DNA from: Thermoflavifilum thermophilum
Lineage (GTDB): Bacteria > Bacteroidota > Bacteroidia > Chitinophagales > Chitinophagaceae
DNA length: 64,000 bases
Assembly: GCF_900116565.1 (NCBI RefSeq)
Contig: NZ_FPCJ01000001.1
Span: 2,104,540-2,168,539 of the forward strand
Reading direction: 5' to 3'
The position numbers and the translations under genes are program-made. The notes under the pieces are model-generated. The model searched no databases and was not told the DNA's origin. It worked only from the letters and a program-made list of their open reading frames with translations. Below are positions 54,484-62,546 of the stretch, piece by piece (the first letter of the stretch is position 1; each line of letters begins with the position of its first letter).

Positions 54484-55905
54484 GTGTCGCTGATAACTTC
54501 GATTTCAGGTATTCGTGGTACGATAGGCGGAAAACCCGGCAATAGCCTTACTCCGGCAGATATTGTGCGCTTTACTTCAGCTTATGCACGATGGTTGATG
54601 GGCCGTGGAGATAACCGCAAAGTAGTGATTGGTCGGGATGGCCGTGGATCCGGTAAAATGGTGAGTGAGCTGGTGGCCGCTACTTTGCAGGCCATGGGAA
54701 TGGATGTGGTGGATCTGGGTTTAACCACCACACCCACGGTTGAAATTGCCGTAATACAGGAAAGAGCTGCCGGTGGCATCATCATCACGGCCAGCCATAA
54801 TCCGGAAGAATGGAATGCGCTGAAACTGCTCAACCACTACGGTGAATTTCTTGATGCTGCGGAAGCCCGCGAAGTGATTGCGTTTGCTGGCGAACCAGGT
54901 AATTTGACTTATGTTGATTTGTATCATCTGGGAAGATATACCACAAACGAAAACTATCTGCAAAAGCATGTTGAACTGATTTTGCAGCATCCGTTGGTAC
55001 AAGCTAAAGCTATTCAGGACAAACAATACCGGGTTGTGGTAGATGCCATCAACTCTTCCGGTGCCTTGTATGTACCTGCTTTATTGCGGGCGCTGGGCGT
55101 GCAGGAAATCATCATGCTCAATGATGAGATTAATGGTCGTTTTGCCCATAATCCCGAACCCTTGCCTGAACATTTAACCGGGCTGAAAGCTGAAGTTAAA
55201 AAACGCAATGCACATTTAGGCATTGCAGTAGATCCTGACGTAGATCGCCTGTGCTTTGTGTGTGAAGATGGCAGCATGTTTGGTGAGGAATATACTCTTG
55301 TGGCTGTTGCAGATTATATGCTCATGCATCGCAAGGGCAATACGGTTTCCAATTATCTTTCTACCCAGGCTTTAAGAGAAATCACCGAAAAACGCGGCGG
55401 GCAATATTTTCCAGCTCCTGTAGGTGAAATCAATGTCGTACAGAAAATGAAACAGGTGCAAGCAGTTATTGGCGGAGAAGGCAACGGTGGCGTGATTGTA
55501 CCTGAATTGCATTACGGAAGAGATGCGCTGGCAGGCATCGCCTTGTTTTTATCTCATCTGGCCTTATCTGGTAAAAGTGCATCTGCATTGAGGAAACAAT
55601 ATCCCAATTATTTTATTTCAAAAAATAAAATTGCGCTACAGGATGGCATGGATCTGCAGGTTATTCTGCAAGGGATAAAAGAAAAATACAAACAATATCC
55701 CACCAATACAGAAGACGGTTTGCGAATTGAATTTGAAAACAATGACTGGGTGCATCTGCGTGCATCCAATACGGAGCCTATCATTCGCATTTATGCAGAA
55801 AGCAAGTTTGAAACTACGGCCAACAATATTGCCCGCCGCATCATGGAAGATATCCGCGAATGCATCAACCAGCAACCTTCATCTGCAACTAAAGGATCTG
55901 TGTAA
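54484..55905 (+). CDS. glmM: Phosphoglucosamine mutase
   Basis: Converts glucosamine 6-phosphate to glucosamine 1-phosphate for peptidoglycan precursor synthesis. The 473-residue product starts with GTG at 54484, giving the Bacteroidota-type N-terminus VSLITSISGIRGTIGGKPG. The active-site Ser is in TASHNPEEWNALKLL, the metal loop is VDPDVDRLCFV, the sugar loop GGEGNGGVIVPELHYGRDAL is intact, and the phosphate site is RASNTEPIIRIYAE. A frame open 27 codons further upstream includes the promoter, so it is not used. Phosphoglucomutase/phosphomannomutase activity is a close alternative for this family. Confidence 0.88.
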   Translation: MSLITSISGIRGTIGGKPGNSLTPADIVRFTSAYARWLMGRGDNRKVVIGRDGRGSGKMVSELVAATLQAMGMDVVDLGLTTTPTVEIAVIQERAAGGIIITASHNPEEWNALKLLNHYGEFLDAAEAREVIAFAGEPGNLTYVDLYHLGRYTTNENYLQKHVELILQHPLVQAKAIQDKQYRVVVDAINSSGALYVPALLRALGVQEIIMLNDEINGRFAHNPEPLPEHLTGLKAEVKKRNAHLGIAVDPDVDRLCFVCEDGSMFGEEYTLVAVADYMLMHRKGNTVSNYLSTQALREITEKRGGQYFPAPVGEINVVQKMKQVQAVIGGEGNGGVIVPELHYGRDALAGIALFLSHLALSGKSASALRKQYPNYFISKNKIALQDGMDLQVILQGIKEKYKQYPTNTEDGLRIEFENNDWVHLRASNTEPIIRIYAESKFETTANNIARRIMEDIRECINQQPSSATKGSV

Positions 55906-55921
55906 TTTCAGATTTATCTGG

Positions 55922-56170
55922 TTATTCCACGACTTCATGCAAAGGTTCTGATTTCGTTTCTGGTTTTTTGTGTGGCGAAGAGCCAGGGATCTGGCATGCG
56001 CCAGATCCGCAGCATCCGGTGTTGGTGATGGCCTGGAAAAGCAATAATCCGGCAGCAGCTCCCAGCCAGATGTCGTGCATTTGCCAGGATCCCACAACCA
56101 GCAACAAACCGGATACGAGGCGTATCCAACGCATGGCATGCCAGTTGGTAAACAGCATCTGCTTCATCAT
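55922..56170 (-). CDS. YgaP-like membrane protein (DUF2892)
   Basis: An 82-residue small membrane protein, last gene of the sulfur operon. From MMKQMLFTNWHAMRWIRLVSG it has two hydrophobic spans (LVSGLLLVVGSW and WLGAAAGLLLFQAITN), followed by the Cys-rich TGCCGSGACQI and a charged tail. This matches the inner-membrane module that is fused to rhodanese in E. coli YgaP, where it is thought to export thiocyanate or sulfur species. Here it is separate but immediately follows a rhodanese gene with 1 nt between them. The exact role is inferred. Confidence 0.78.
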   Translation of the reverse strand: MMKQMLFTNWHAMRWIRLVSGLLLVVGSWQMHDIWLGAAAGLLLFQAITNTGCCGSGACQIPGSSPHKKPETKSEPLHEVVE

Positions 56171-56171
56171 A

Positions 56172-56483
56172 TCAGCGAATTTGATTGTGTAAACGCATCC
56201 AGCTGCCGCCATTATATACTTCCGCAAATCCCGCCTGCTTAAGGATGCTTCGGGCCATGGCACTGCGTGCGCCTGATGCACAACAGGTGATGATGATCTT
56301 ATCTTTTTTGAGTCGATGTAATTGCTGTTGCAGTTGTTGTACCGGAATATTGATGGCCCCAGGAATATGTCCGGATTTGAATTCCTGAGGCGTGCGTACA
56401 TCCAGTATCACAGCTCCTTGCTGAACCAGCGTTTTTAAATCTTTTTTTTCCTGTTTGCCAAATAATCTGCTGAGGAATCCCAT
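56172..56483 (-). CDS. Rhodanese-like sulfurtransferase
   Basis: A 103-residue single-domain rhodanese, cytosolic. The CH2A-type segment DVRTPQEFKSGHIPGAINIP and the active-site loop CCASGARSA (Cys then 5 residues to the Arg/Ser end) are intact. It carries sulfane sulfur as a persulfide on the loop Cys. It has a short basic N-terminal extension (MGFLSRLFGKQEKK). It lies between another rhodanese gene and the YgaP-like gene in a tight operon. Confidence 0.9.
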   Translation of the reverse strand: MGFLSRLFGKQEKKDLKTLVQQGAVILDVRTPQEFKSGHIPGAINIPVQQLQQQLHRLKKDKIIITCCASGARSAMARSILKQAGFAEVYNGGSWMRLHNQIR

Positions 56484-56502
56484 AGTTTAAAATGTTTAAA
56501 TG

Positions 56503-56742
56503 TTATAACAAATCCATCCAGCTTCCGCCGTTTTCACAGGGGATACCGAAATTTTCAAGGATCAGCTTGGCTCTTGCACTGCGGTTTCCGCTTGCACAAC
56601 ACACGATGATGGGTGTTTGCAGCGAACGGATTTCATCAATGCGTTGCGGAATTTCGTGCAATGGAATATTGATACTTCCTTCCACATGTCCGCCTGCAAA
56701 TTCCTGTGGTGTGCGGACGTCAATAATGGTGAATGTTTCCAT
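56503..56742 (-). CDS. Rhodanese-like sulfurtransferase, minimal
   Basis: A 79-residue minimal rhodanese. IIDVRTPQEFAGGHVEGSIN and the active loop VCCASGNRSARA are present, and the C-terminus GGSWMDLL mirrors that of its neighbour (GGSWMRLH), suggesting the two arose by duplication. It acts in the same sulfane-sulfur pathway. It begins 10 nt after DUF6132. Confidence 0.9.
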   Translation of the reverse strand: METFTIIDVRTPQEFAGGHVEGSINIPLHEIPQRIDEIRSLQTPIIVCCASGNRSARAKLILENFGIPCENGGSWMDLL

Positions 56743-56752
56743 GGTTTATTTT

Positions 56753-56944
56753 TTATTTGTCTTCGCGTTGAAATAATTGAGAAGCTATGCCGCCCATCAT
56801 GGCACCATACAAGGTGCTGTTAACCGGATGTGAAGTAATCACACAATATCCACTGGTACAACCTATGAAATGATAATAGGCATAGCCGGCAATCGCGCCG
56901 ATGATTGCTCCAATTGTGAATAGAAAAACAGATGATTTCTTCAT
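56753..56944 (-). CDS. DUF6132 small membrane protein
   Basis: A 63-residue protein with two hydrophobic stretches (VFLFTIGAIIGAIAGYAYYH and STLYGAMMGGIASQLF) and a short conserved segment with two cysteines, GCTSGYCVITSHP. It matches DUF6132, a Bacteroidota family often near rhodaneses and heavy-metal genes. The two Cys suggest binding of a sulfur species or metal; no function is established that I know of. It starts 1 nt after the persulfide dioxygenase stop. Confidence 0.75.
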   Translation of the reverse strand: MKKSSVFLFTIGAIIGAIAGYAYYHFIGCTSGYCVITSHPVNSTLYGAMMGGIASQLFQREDK

Positions 56945-56945
56945 T

Positions 56946-58274
56946 TCAGAAATCTTTAATTGCTACACTTAAATCGTAAACCGGTGTTTTATCTTTAAAT
57001 GCAGGGTACAACAAACTTGCTGCGGCCGCGCTGCGGAAGCCTCCTGCACAATGCACCACTACAGGTTTGTTTGCTGGTATTTCGTGCAAACGTTGCTTTA
57101 ATTCCTGCAAAGGAATGTGTAAGGCATGTGAAAAGATGCGACGTTCCTGTACTTCGTTGTTATCACGTACATCCACGATGGTGTATTGTTCCGGATGTTG
57201 CCTAAAAGCACGAATATCCAGATCGGGCATTTGCAACAAGCCTTGTTTCATCACAAAGGCTGAAACAACCTGTGGTTCATAACCAATTTTGGCAATGCGA
57301 TACAAAACACGATGAAGCTGTGGCATATTTGATGCTGCCAGGTAGAATGGCTGTTGCGGTTCAATAAGTGTTCCCAGCCAGGTTTCAAAACGCGTGTCTT
57401 CCATTAGATTGATGGCGTTGGGCAGAAATCCGGCTTTGAACTCAGATTCTGGCCGCACATCAATAATCGGTATGTTGTTCTGCAATGCAGGCTGTGTGTT
57501 GTGGATGGGTATGCGGGCAAGGCTCTGCTGCAGTGGAGGAGCGCCTTTCCGGTTGATCTCCACATCGAAGGGGAAATAAGCCGGGATGAAGGGTTGGCTG
57601 TCGAGCAGGCGATTGACAAATTCATCTTCTTCCATGGGTTGCAGGCTCCAGTTGCTCAGTTTTTCGGCTCCTATAGTGCTATGGGATGCATCCTTAAGGC
57701 CTTTCCCACAGAGGGTTCCTGCTCCGTGTGCGGGATAGACTTTTACAGGATCGGGTAAGGACAAGAGTTTTTCCCGCAATGAATGATACATTTGACGGGC
57801 TTGCTTTTGCCGGTCCACCTGGATATTTCCTGCATGCTCTCGCAGATCGGGCCTTCCACAGTCGCCTATAAACAAGGTATCACCCGTAAATACGGCTACC
57901 GGACGATCCTTGTCGTACGCGACTATGCTGATGCTGTCCGGAGAATGTCCAGGCGTAAACAAAATTTTCAGAGTCGTTTGTCCAACCTTTATCTGATTGC
58001 CGTCGTCTACAGGTTGATGGGAATAAGCTGCTCCCAACAGGCGACTCACATAAATGGGTGCGCCAGTGGTCTGGTGAATTTCCAGGTGACTGCTCACAAA
58101 ATCAGCATGTGGATGGGTTTCAATCACCCCTACTATACGGGCTTGGTTTTCCTCAGCAAAAGCAAAATAAGGCTTTGGATCACGAGCCGGATCAATTACA
58201 ATCATTTCCCCTTCGCTTACCAGGGCATAACTGTAGTGCGATAAATTGACATCTTCAAATTGATGTATTTTCAT
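56946..58274 (-). CDS. Persulfide dioxygenase-rhodanese fusion (CstB-like)
   Basis: A 442-residue fusion that should oxidise protein or low-molecular-weight persulfides and pass sulfur on. The metallo-beta-lactamase domain (about 1-240) has the iron-site signature THPHADF (His54, His56, Asp58), FTPGHSPDSISIVAYD and FTGDTLFIGDCGRPDL, all as in ETHE1-type dioxygenases. Rhodanese 1 (about 255-350) has FYLAASNMPQLHRV where the Cys loop should be, so it is a pseudo-domain. Rhodanese 2 (about 355-442) has the intact VVHCAGGFRSA with Cys409. This order, dioxygenase, pseudo-rhodanese and active rhodanese, matches S. aureus CstB. It leads the five-gene operon and is divergent from the cysteine desulfurase gene. 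Confidence 0.9.
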   Translation of the reverse strand: MKIHQFEDVNLSHYSYALVSEGEMIVIDPARDPKPYFAFAEENQARIVGVIETHPHADFVSSHLEIHQTTGAPIYVSRLLGAAYSHQPVDDGNQIKVGQTTLKILFTPGHSPDSISIVAYDKDRPVAVFTGDTLFIGDCGRPDLREHAGNIQVDRQKQARQMYHSLREKLLSLPDPVKVYPAHGAGTLCGKGLKDASHSTIGAEKLSNWSLQPMEEDEFVNRLLDSQPFIPAYFPFDVEINRKGAPPLQQSLARIPIHNTQPALQNNIPIIDVRPESEFKAGFLPNAINLMEDTRFETWLGTLIEPQQPFYLAASNMPQLHRVLYRIAKIGYEPQVVSAFVMKQGLLQMPDLDIRAFRQHPEQYTIVDVRDNNEVQERRIFSHALHIPLQELKQRLHEIPANKPVVVHCAGGFRSAAAASLLYPAFKDKTPVYDLSVAIKDF

Positions 58275-58296
58275 AAGCGGTTTTTATGTCAGGCGC

Positions 58297-58324
58297 CAAA
58301 GTTAAGATGCACCTGAGCTAACAA
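58297..58324 (-). promoter_or_regulatory. Promoter of the sulfane-sulfur operon
   Basis: On the minus strand, TTG (58324-58322) is followed after 17 nt by TAACTTTG (58304-58297), matching TTG-N17-23-TAnnTTTG. It is the most complete promoter I found in the window, 23 nt upstream of the CstB-like ATG. Confidence 0.65.
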
Positions 58325-58370
58325 AGGGTAACTCCTGTTACAAACCTTTCCTCCGGCCGGGATGAATATG

Positions 58371-58378
58371 TACCTTTG
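58371..58378 (+). promoter_or_regulatory. Bacteroidota -7 promoter element for the cysteine desulfurase
   Basis: TACCTTTG matches TAnnTTTG, 17 nt before the desulfurase ATG. The divergent sulfur-operon promoter lies about 50 nt away, so a shared regulator is possible. Confidence 0.45.
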
Positions 58379-58395
58379 CTGATAGAGTCCTGCTT

Positions 58396-59562
58396 ATGAA
58401 TCGCATTTATCTTGACAATGCAGCAACCACTCCGCTCGATCCGGAAGTGCTGGAGGCAATGATGCCTTATCTGAAGGAAAAATTCGGCAATCCATCTTCC
58501 ATTTATTCCTATGGCCGGGAAACCCGGCTGGCTGTTGAAAACGCGCGCCGTACTGTAGCCCGGCTGATAGGTGCGCATCCGGGAGAAATATTTTTTACGT
58601 CGGGTGGAACAGAAAGCACCAATACTGCCATCACGGCTGCTATCCGCGACCTGGGCTGCCAGCATATCATCACGTCTCCCATTGAGCATCACGCAACCCT
58701 GCATACCACTGCATTTTATCATGAGCATATGGGCGTGCATCTTTCGTATGTACGCATTCAGCCAGATGGACATGTGGATTTGGATAGCTTGGAAACCTTG
58801 CTGCGCAATAGCAAGGAGAGATGTTTGGTATCGTTGATGCATGCCAACAATGAAATTGGCAATCTGCTGGATATCGAAAAAGTGGGGGAGCTGTGCAAAC
58901 AATATGATGCCATATTTCATTGTGACACCGTGCAAACCGTTGGGCATCTGCCCATAGATGTACGCCAGTTGTATGTGCATTTTATCCAGGCATCCGCACA
59001 CAAATTTCATGGGCCGAAAGGAGTAGGATTTTTATATATCAATGAAAATATCCGGATTCATCCGTTGCTGATGGGAGGTAGCCAGGAGCGGAATATGCGT
59101 GCAGGTACGGAAAATGTGTATGGCATCGTCGGTCTGGCCAAAGCATTGGAAATGGCCGTAAATCGGATGGATGAAGACAGGCAGTATATTCTTTCCTTAA
59201 AGCACGAACTTGCCCGGCAGCTCCAGGCGCAGATTCCGGACATCCAGTTTAATGGCGACTGGAATGGGAGAAGTTTATACACCGTGCTGAATGTATCTTT
59301 CCCCTACAATGAGCATACAGAATTGCTGTTGTTTAATCTGGACATGGAAGGTATTTGTGTGTCGGGCGGAAGTGCCTGCAGTTCAGGTGTCGAGCATGTA
59401 TCGCATGTGATTCAGGCCTTGCGTCCCGGTGCAAAAGAGGTGCCTGTGCGTTTTTCGTTTTCCAGATACAATACCCGCGAAGAAATTGATCGGGTGGTAA
59501 CAACCGTCAAAAAGCTGGTTACGGCTCCTGTAGGCGGACACAGTTCGGCCGTATCACTTTAA
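58396..59562 (+). CDS. Cysteine desulfurase (NifS/IscS family)
   Basis: A PLP enzyme of 388 residues that releases sulfur from cysteine as an enzyme persulfide. The start MNRIYLDNAATTPLDPEVLE is canonical. TSGGTESTNTAI binds PLP phosphate, the Schiff-base Lys is in ASAHKFHGPKGVGFLY, and the catalytic Cys is in GGSACSSGVEHVSHV. The loop with its short Cys region resembles class I (IscS/NifS) enzymes. The sulfur may go to Fe-S clusters or tRNA thiolation (MnmA at 22.6-23.8 kb). It is divergent from the sulfane-sulfur operon, and its end overlaps the convergent TlpA gene by 9 nt. Confidence 0.93.
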   Translation: MNRIYLDNAATTPLDPEVLEAMMPYLKEKFGNPSSIYSYGRETRLAVENARRTVARLIGAHPGEIFFTSGGTESTNTAITAAIRDLGCQHIITSPIEHHATLHTTAFYHEHMGVHLSYVRIQPDGHVDLDSLETLLRNSKERCLVSLMHANNEIGNLLDIEKVGELCKQYDAIFHCDTVQTVGHLPIDVRQLYVHFIQASAHKFHGPKGVGFLYINENIRIHPLLMGGSQERNMRAGTENVYGIVGLAKALEMAVNRMDEDRQYILSLKHELARQLQAQIPDIQFNGDWNGRSLYTVLNVSFPYNEHTELLLFNLDMEGICVSGGSACSSGVEHVSHVIQALRPGAKEVPVRFSFSRYNTREEIDRVVTTVKKLVTAPVGGHSSAVSL

Positions 59563-60660
59563 GATACGGGCAAGTGTTTCGGCTAATTCTTCTCCCCGCA
59601 AATTTTTGGCAATGATACGTCCCTGCGGATCCAGCAGGAAGTTGGCTGGTATGCTTTGCACATGATATTTTACGGCCACTTCATTTTGCCAGTATTTCAG
59701 ATCACTTACCTGTGTCCAGGTAAGGTGATCATCATGGATGGCTTTTATCCAGCGGTCACGGTCGTAGTCGAGCGATACGCCGAGAATCGTGAAATTCTTG
59801 TCTTTGAATTGTTCATAAGCCTGTACCACGTAAGGGCTTTCCATGCGGCAGGGGCCACACCAGCTGGCCCAGAAATCAACCAGTACGTATTTACCGCGAA
59901 ACGAGGAAAGCTTTACAGGCATGCCGTTGGTGTCGGGCAGGGTGAAATCGGGTGCTATGGCGCCTTCGGCAGTGAGCAGAGCTCCCTGCAGATAATCGGC
60001 AGCAGCCCGGCCATAGCGTGATTGCTGTACAGACGGGCTGAGGGTTTGAAAAGCTTTTTGCAATTCCATAGCGGGCATGCGCTCCCGAAGCTCATTCATC
60101 AAAATCAATACACTGGCGATATTTCCGGGATGGCTATGGATAAAATCCAATCCGGTTTTTACGACATCCGAATTAAACTGATTTACTTCTTCGCGCAGCC
60201 GGGCTATTCCACTGGTATCATCAGTAGCCTGCACACGCTGGATTTCCTCATTCAATGTGGAAGCCCGCGCTCCCAGCGGGCGGAAGGCATCCATATAAGC
60301 TTGCATTGCATCAGCTTCAGGACTTCCTTTTACCCGTGCCTCCTGAAACCTGGCTGCATCGCCGGTTACAATCAGCTGAGCGCCGGGCGAAAGCAGCGTA
60401 ATAAGTGGGCTTCGCTGCCCGGAGATGAATAACCCATACAAGGCAGTGGAATCAACCCGTACCTTGAAATAAAATTTTCCGGCTTCCACACGGGCTGAAT
60501 CCACGGGTGTATTGGAAGTATCGCTAAACAGATAAACAGTTTGAGCCGTTTGATTATCAGCAGGCGTGAGCTGGCCATTGATGTAGCAATAGGATTGTGC
60601 ATGGCTGATCTGTATCCAGCCCATCCACAGGCTTGTGAGGAGCAGTAATTTCTTTATCAT
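59554..60660 (-). CDS. TlpA-family thiol-disulfide protein with DUF4369, first paralogue
   Basis: A 368-residue exported thioredoxin-like protein. It has a signal peptide (MIKKLLLLTSLWMGWIQI, then SHAQ), an N-terminal DUF4369-like beta domain (YCYINGQLTPADNQTAQTVY) and a helical linker. The C-terminal TlpA/AhpC-like domain holds the active site FWASWCGPCRMESPYV. It probably reduces or oxidises disulfides of envelope proteins. Its C-terminal half closely resembles the neighbouring paralogue; the N-terminal halves have diverged. It lies 9 nt after that gene, so they form an operon. Confidence 0.88.
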   Translation of the reverse strand: MIKKLLLLTSLWMGWIQISHAQSYCYINGQLTPADNQTAQTVYLFSDTSNTPVDSARVEAGKFYFKVRVDSTALYGLFISGQRSPLITLLSPGAQLIVTGDAARFQEARVKGSPEADAMQAYMDAFRPLGARASTLNEEIQRVQATDDTSGIARLREEVNQFNSDVVKTGLDFIHSHPGNIASVLILMNELRERMPAMELQKAFQTLSPSVQQSRYGRAAADYLQGALLTAEGAIAPDFTLPDTNGMPVKLSSFRGKYVLVDFWASWCGPCRMESPYVVQAYEQFKDKNFTILGVSLDYDRDRWIKAIHDDHLTWTQVSDLKYWQNEVAVKYHVQSIPANFLLDPQGRIIAKNLRGEELAETLARILK

Positions 60661-60669
60661 GGACGTTCA

Positions 60670-61785
60670 TCAGTTTTGAAAGATACTGGCTAACTTTTTA
60701 TCGAGTGCATCCCCGCGCAGGTTCCGGGCAATGATTTTGCCCTGTGGATCAAGCAGAAAATTGGCTGGGATGGCCTGTACACCATAAAGCCGCGCTGCTG
60801 CATTGTTCCAGTATTGAAGATCGGAAACCTGATGCCAGTAGAGGTGATCTTCATGAATCGCCTGCAGCCAGCTGTTCCGGTCTTTGTCGAGTGACACACC
60901 CAGAATGGTGAAATTTTTCTGCTTGTATTTCTGATAGGCCTGCACCACGTGCGGATTTTCCATGCGGCAGGGGCCACACCAGCTGGCCCAGAAATCAATC
61001 AGCACGTATTTGCCCCGCAAGGAAGAAAGGCTCAGTGGTTGTCCACTGGTATCTGGCATGGTGAAGTCGGGCGCCGTCTGGCCTATAGCCGTACGTCTGG
61101 CTATTTCGAGGGTTTGATAAATTTGTTTGCCATAAGGAGTCGCACGTACGGTGGTGTCGAGGGATTGATAGATTTTTTCCAACACCTGTACATCCGGTTC
61201 ATAGATCAGATTGCTGCGCGTGACCACCCAGGCGCTCACCACCGATTTGGGATGTTCGGCAATGAAACTCACCATGGCCTGGGTTTGCAGGCTGTCAATT
61301 TCATTGGCAGTTGCATTGATGCTGTCCTGTTTTTCCGGAAGCGTACCGCTCCGCACGGCATCTTCATACACCTGATACAGGGCCGTGTATTGCTTGTTAA
61401 ATGGCTGCATCTGTTGCTGATAAGCTTCATAATCCTGTTGTGCAGCTGAGCCGCTAACCCGTGCCTGAGCCAGCGAATCGGCATGTCCGCTGATGCGGAT
61501 ATCGGCATTTTCTACGAAGAAATCCAGCTCCTGCATGCTATTGGGTAGCGAAAGGCTAAACAATGTGGGTGCATCCACTTTGCCAGTAAACCGGAAGTGT
61601 CCGTTCTGGATTTTGGCTGAATCATTGATTACAGAATCACCTTGTTGGTGGAGAAAAAACACCCATCCATCGGGCGCACCCTCAATTTGTCCTTCAATCA
61701 CAAAGCCCTCAGAAGTATGATGCTGGCAGGCACTGAGCCATCCTACCAACCAGATGCTGATAAGTGCTATGATCCAGGATTTCAT
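60670..61785 (-). CDS. TlpA-family thiol-disulfide lipoprotein with DUF4369, second paralogue
   Basis: A 371-residue lipoprotein. The ATG at 61785 gives MKSWIIALISIWLVGWLSAC, a signal sequence ending in a lipobox Cys; a longer frame upstream lacks this. The DUF4369-like domain follows (GFVIEGQIEGAPDGWVFFLH), then the TlpA domain with FWASWCGPCRMENPHV and the cis-Pro segment VQAIPANFLLDPQG. Likely anchored in the envelope, with a disulfide role as in its paralogue. An 89-nt gap to hisIE shows nothing notable. Confidence 0.87.
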   Translation of the reverse strand: MKSWIIALISIWLVGWLSACQHHTSEGFVIEGQIEGAPDGWVFFLHQQGDSVINDSAKIQNGHFRFTGKVDAPTLFSLSLPNSMQELDFFVENADIRISGHADSLAQARVSGSAAQQDYEAYQQQMQPFNKQYTALYQVYEDAVRSGTLPEKQDSINATANEIDSLQTQAMVSFIAEHPKSVVSAWVVTRSNLIYEPDVQVLEKIYQSLDTTVRATPYGKQIYQTLEIARRTAIGQTAPDFTMPDTSGQPLSLSSLRGKYVLIDFWASWCGPCRMENPHVVQAYQKYKQKNFTILGVSLDKDRNSWLQAIHEDHLYWHQVSDLQYWNNAAARLYGVQAIPANFLLDPQGKIIARNLRGDALDKKLASIFQN

Positions 61786-61874
61786 GGAGAATTTTGTTTT
61801 GATATGGCAGTTCATGTGTACAAATTTATGTTCGGGAGGGTAATAAGATTCATCTGCAGGGAATTGGAAGATGC

Positions 61875-62525
61875 TCAATGGTGGCGTTTTTTCAATACTT
61901 CAATCACATCATTCAGCACATATCCTTTGGCAGCCAGCAACACCAGATAGTGATATAATAGGTCGGCGGCCTCATTCAGGAAAAGTTCTTCATTATCATC
62001 TTTGGCCTCGATTACCACTTCCACGGCTTCTTCACCCAGTTTCTGGGCAATTCGGTTGATGCCCTGGGCAAATAATCGCGCTGTATAGGAATTTTCCGGC
62101 CGGCGGTGTTTGCGATCCCGAATTACATTTTCCAGATGTTCCAGAAAATTATCTGAAACATTGGGCTCATTGAAGCAAGTGTCGGCACCGGTGTGGCAAA
62201 CGGCTCCGAGCGGGCGAACCTTCACCAGGATGGCATCCTGATCACAATCGGTGCGTATTTCTTCTACCATCAACAGATGGCCGCTTTCTTCGCCCTTCAT
62301 CCACAGGCGTTGTTTGGAGCGGCTATAGAAAGTGACGCGTTTATCTTTAATAGTTCTGTCGAGTGCTTCCCGGTTCATGTAGCCCAGCATCAGCACGCGG
62401 CGGGTATGGATATCCTGAATGATGGCGGGTACCAGTCCATCGGGAAACTTATCGAAATTTATCTGCAAATCCGTTTCTGTGAATTCCTGCATGACACGCT
62501 GCTGTTGGGTTACCGTTTCATTCAT
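61875..62525 (-). CDS. hisIE: Phosphoribosyl-AMP cyclohydrolase / phosphoribosyl-ATP pyrophosphatase
   Basis: Catalyses steps 2 and 3 of histidine synthesis. The 216 residues hold HisI (about 1-125), with VLMLGYMNREALDRT, FYSRSKQRLWMKGEESGH and the Zn/Mg site DCDQDAILVKV with a Cys in GAVCHTGADTCF. HisE (about 130-216) has YTARLFAQGINRIAQKLGEE and EAADLLYHYLVLLAAKG. It follows hisF by 21 nt on the same strand. Confidence 0.96.
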   Translation of the reverse strand: MNETVTQQQRVMQEFTETDLQINFDKFPDGLVPAIIQDIHTRRVLMLGYMNREALDRTIKDKRVTFYSRSKQRLWMKGEESGHLLMVEEIRTDCDQDAILVKVRPLGAVCHTGADTCFNEPNVSDNFLEHLENVIRDRKHRRPENSYTARLFAQGINRIAQKLGEEAVEVVIEAKDDNEELFLNEAADLLYHYLVLLAAKGYVLNDVIEVLKKRHH

Positions 62526-62546
62526 ACCATAAAGGTAAGCAAAAAC

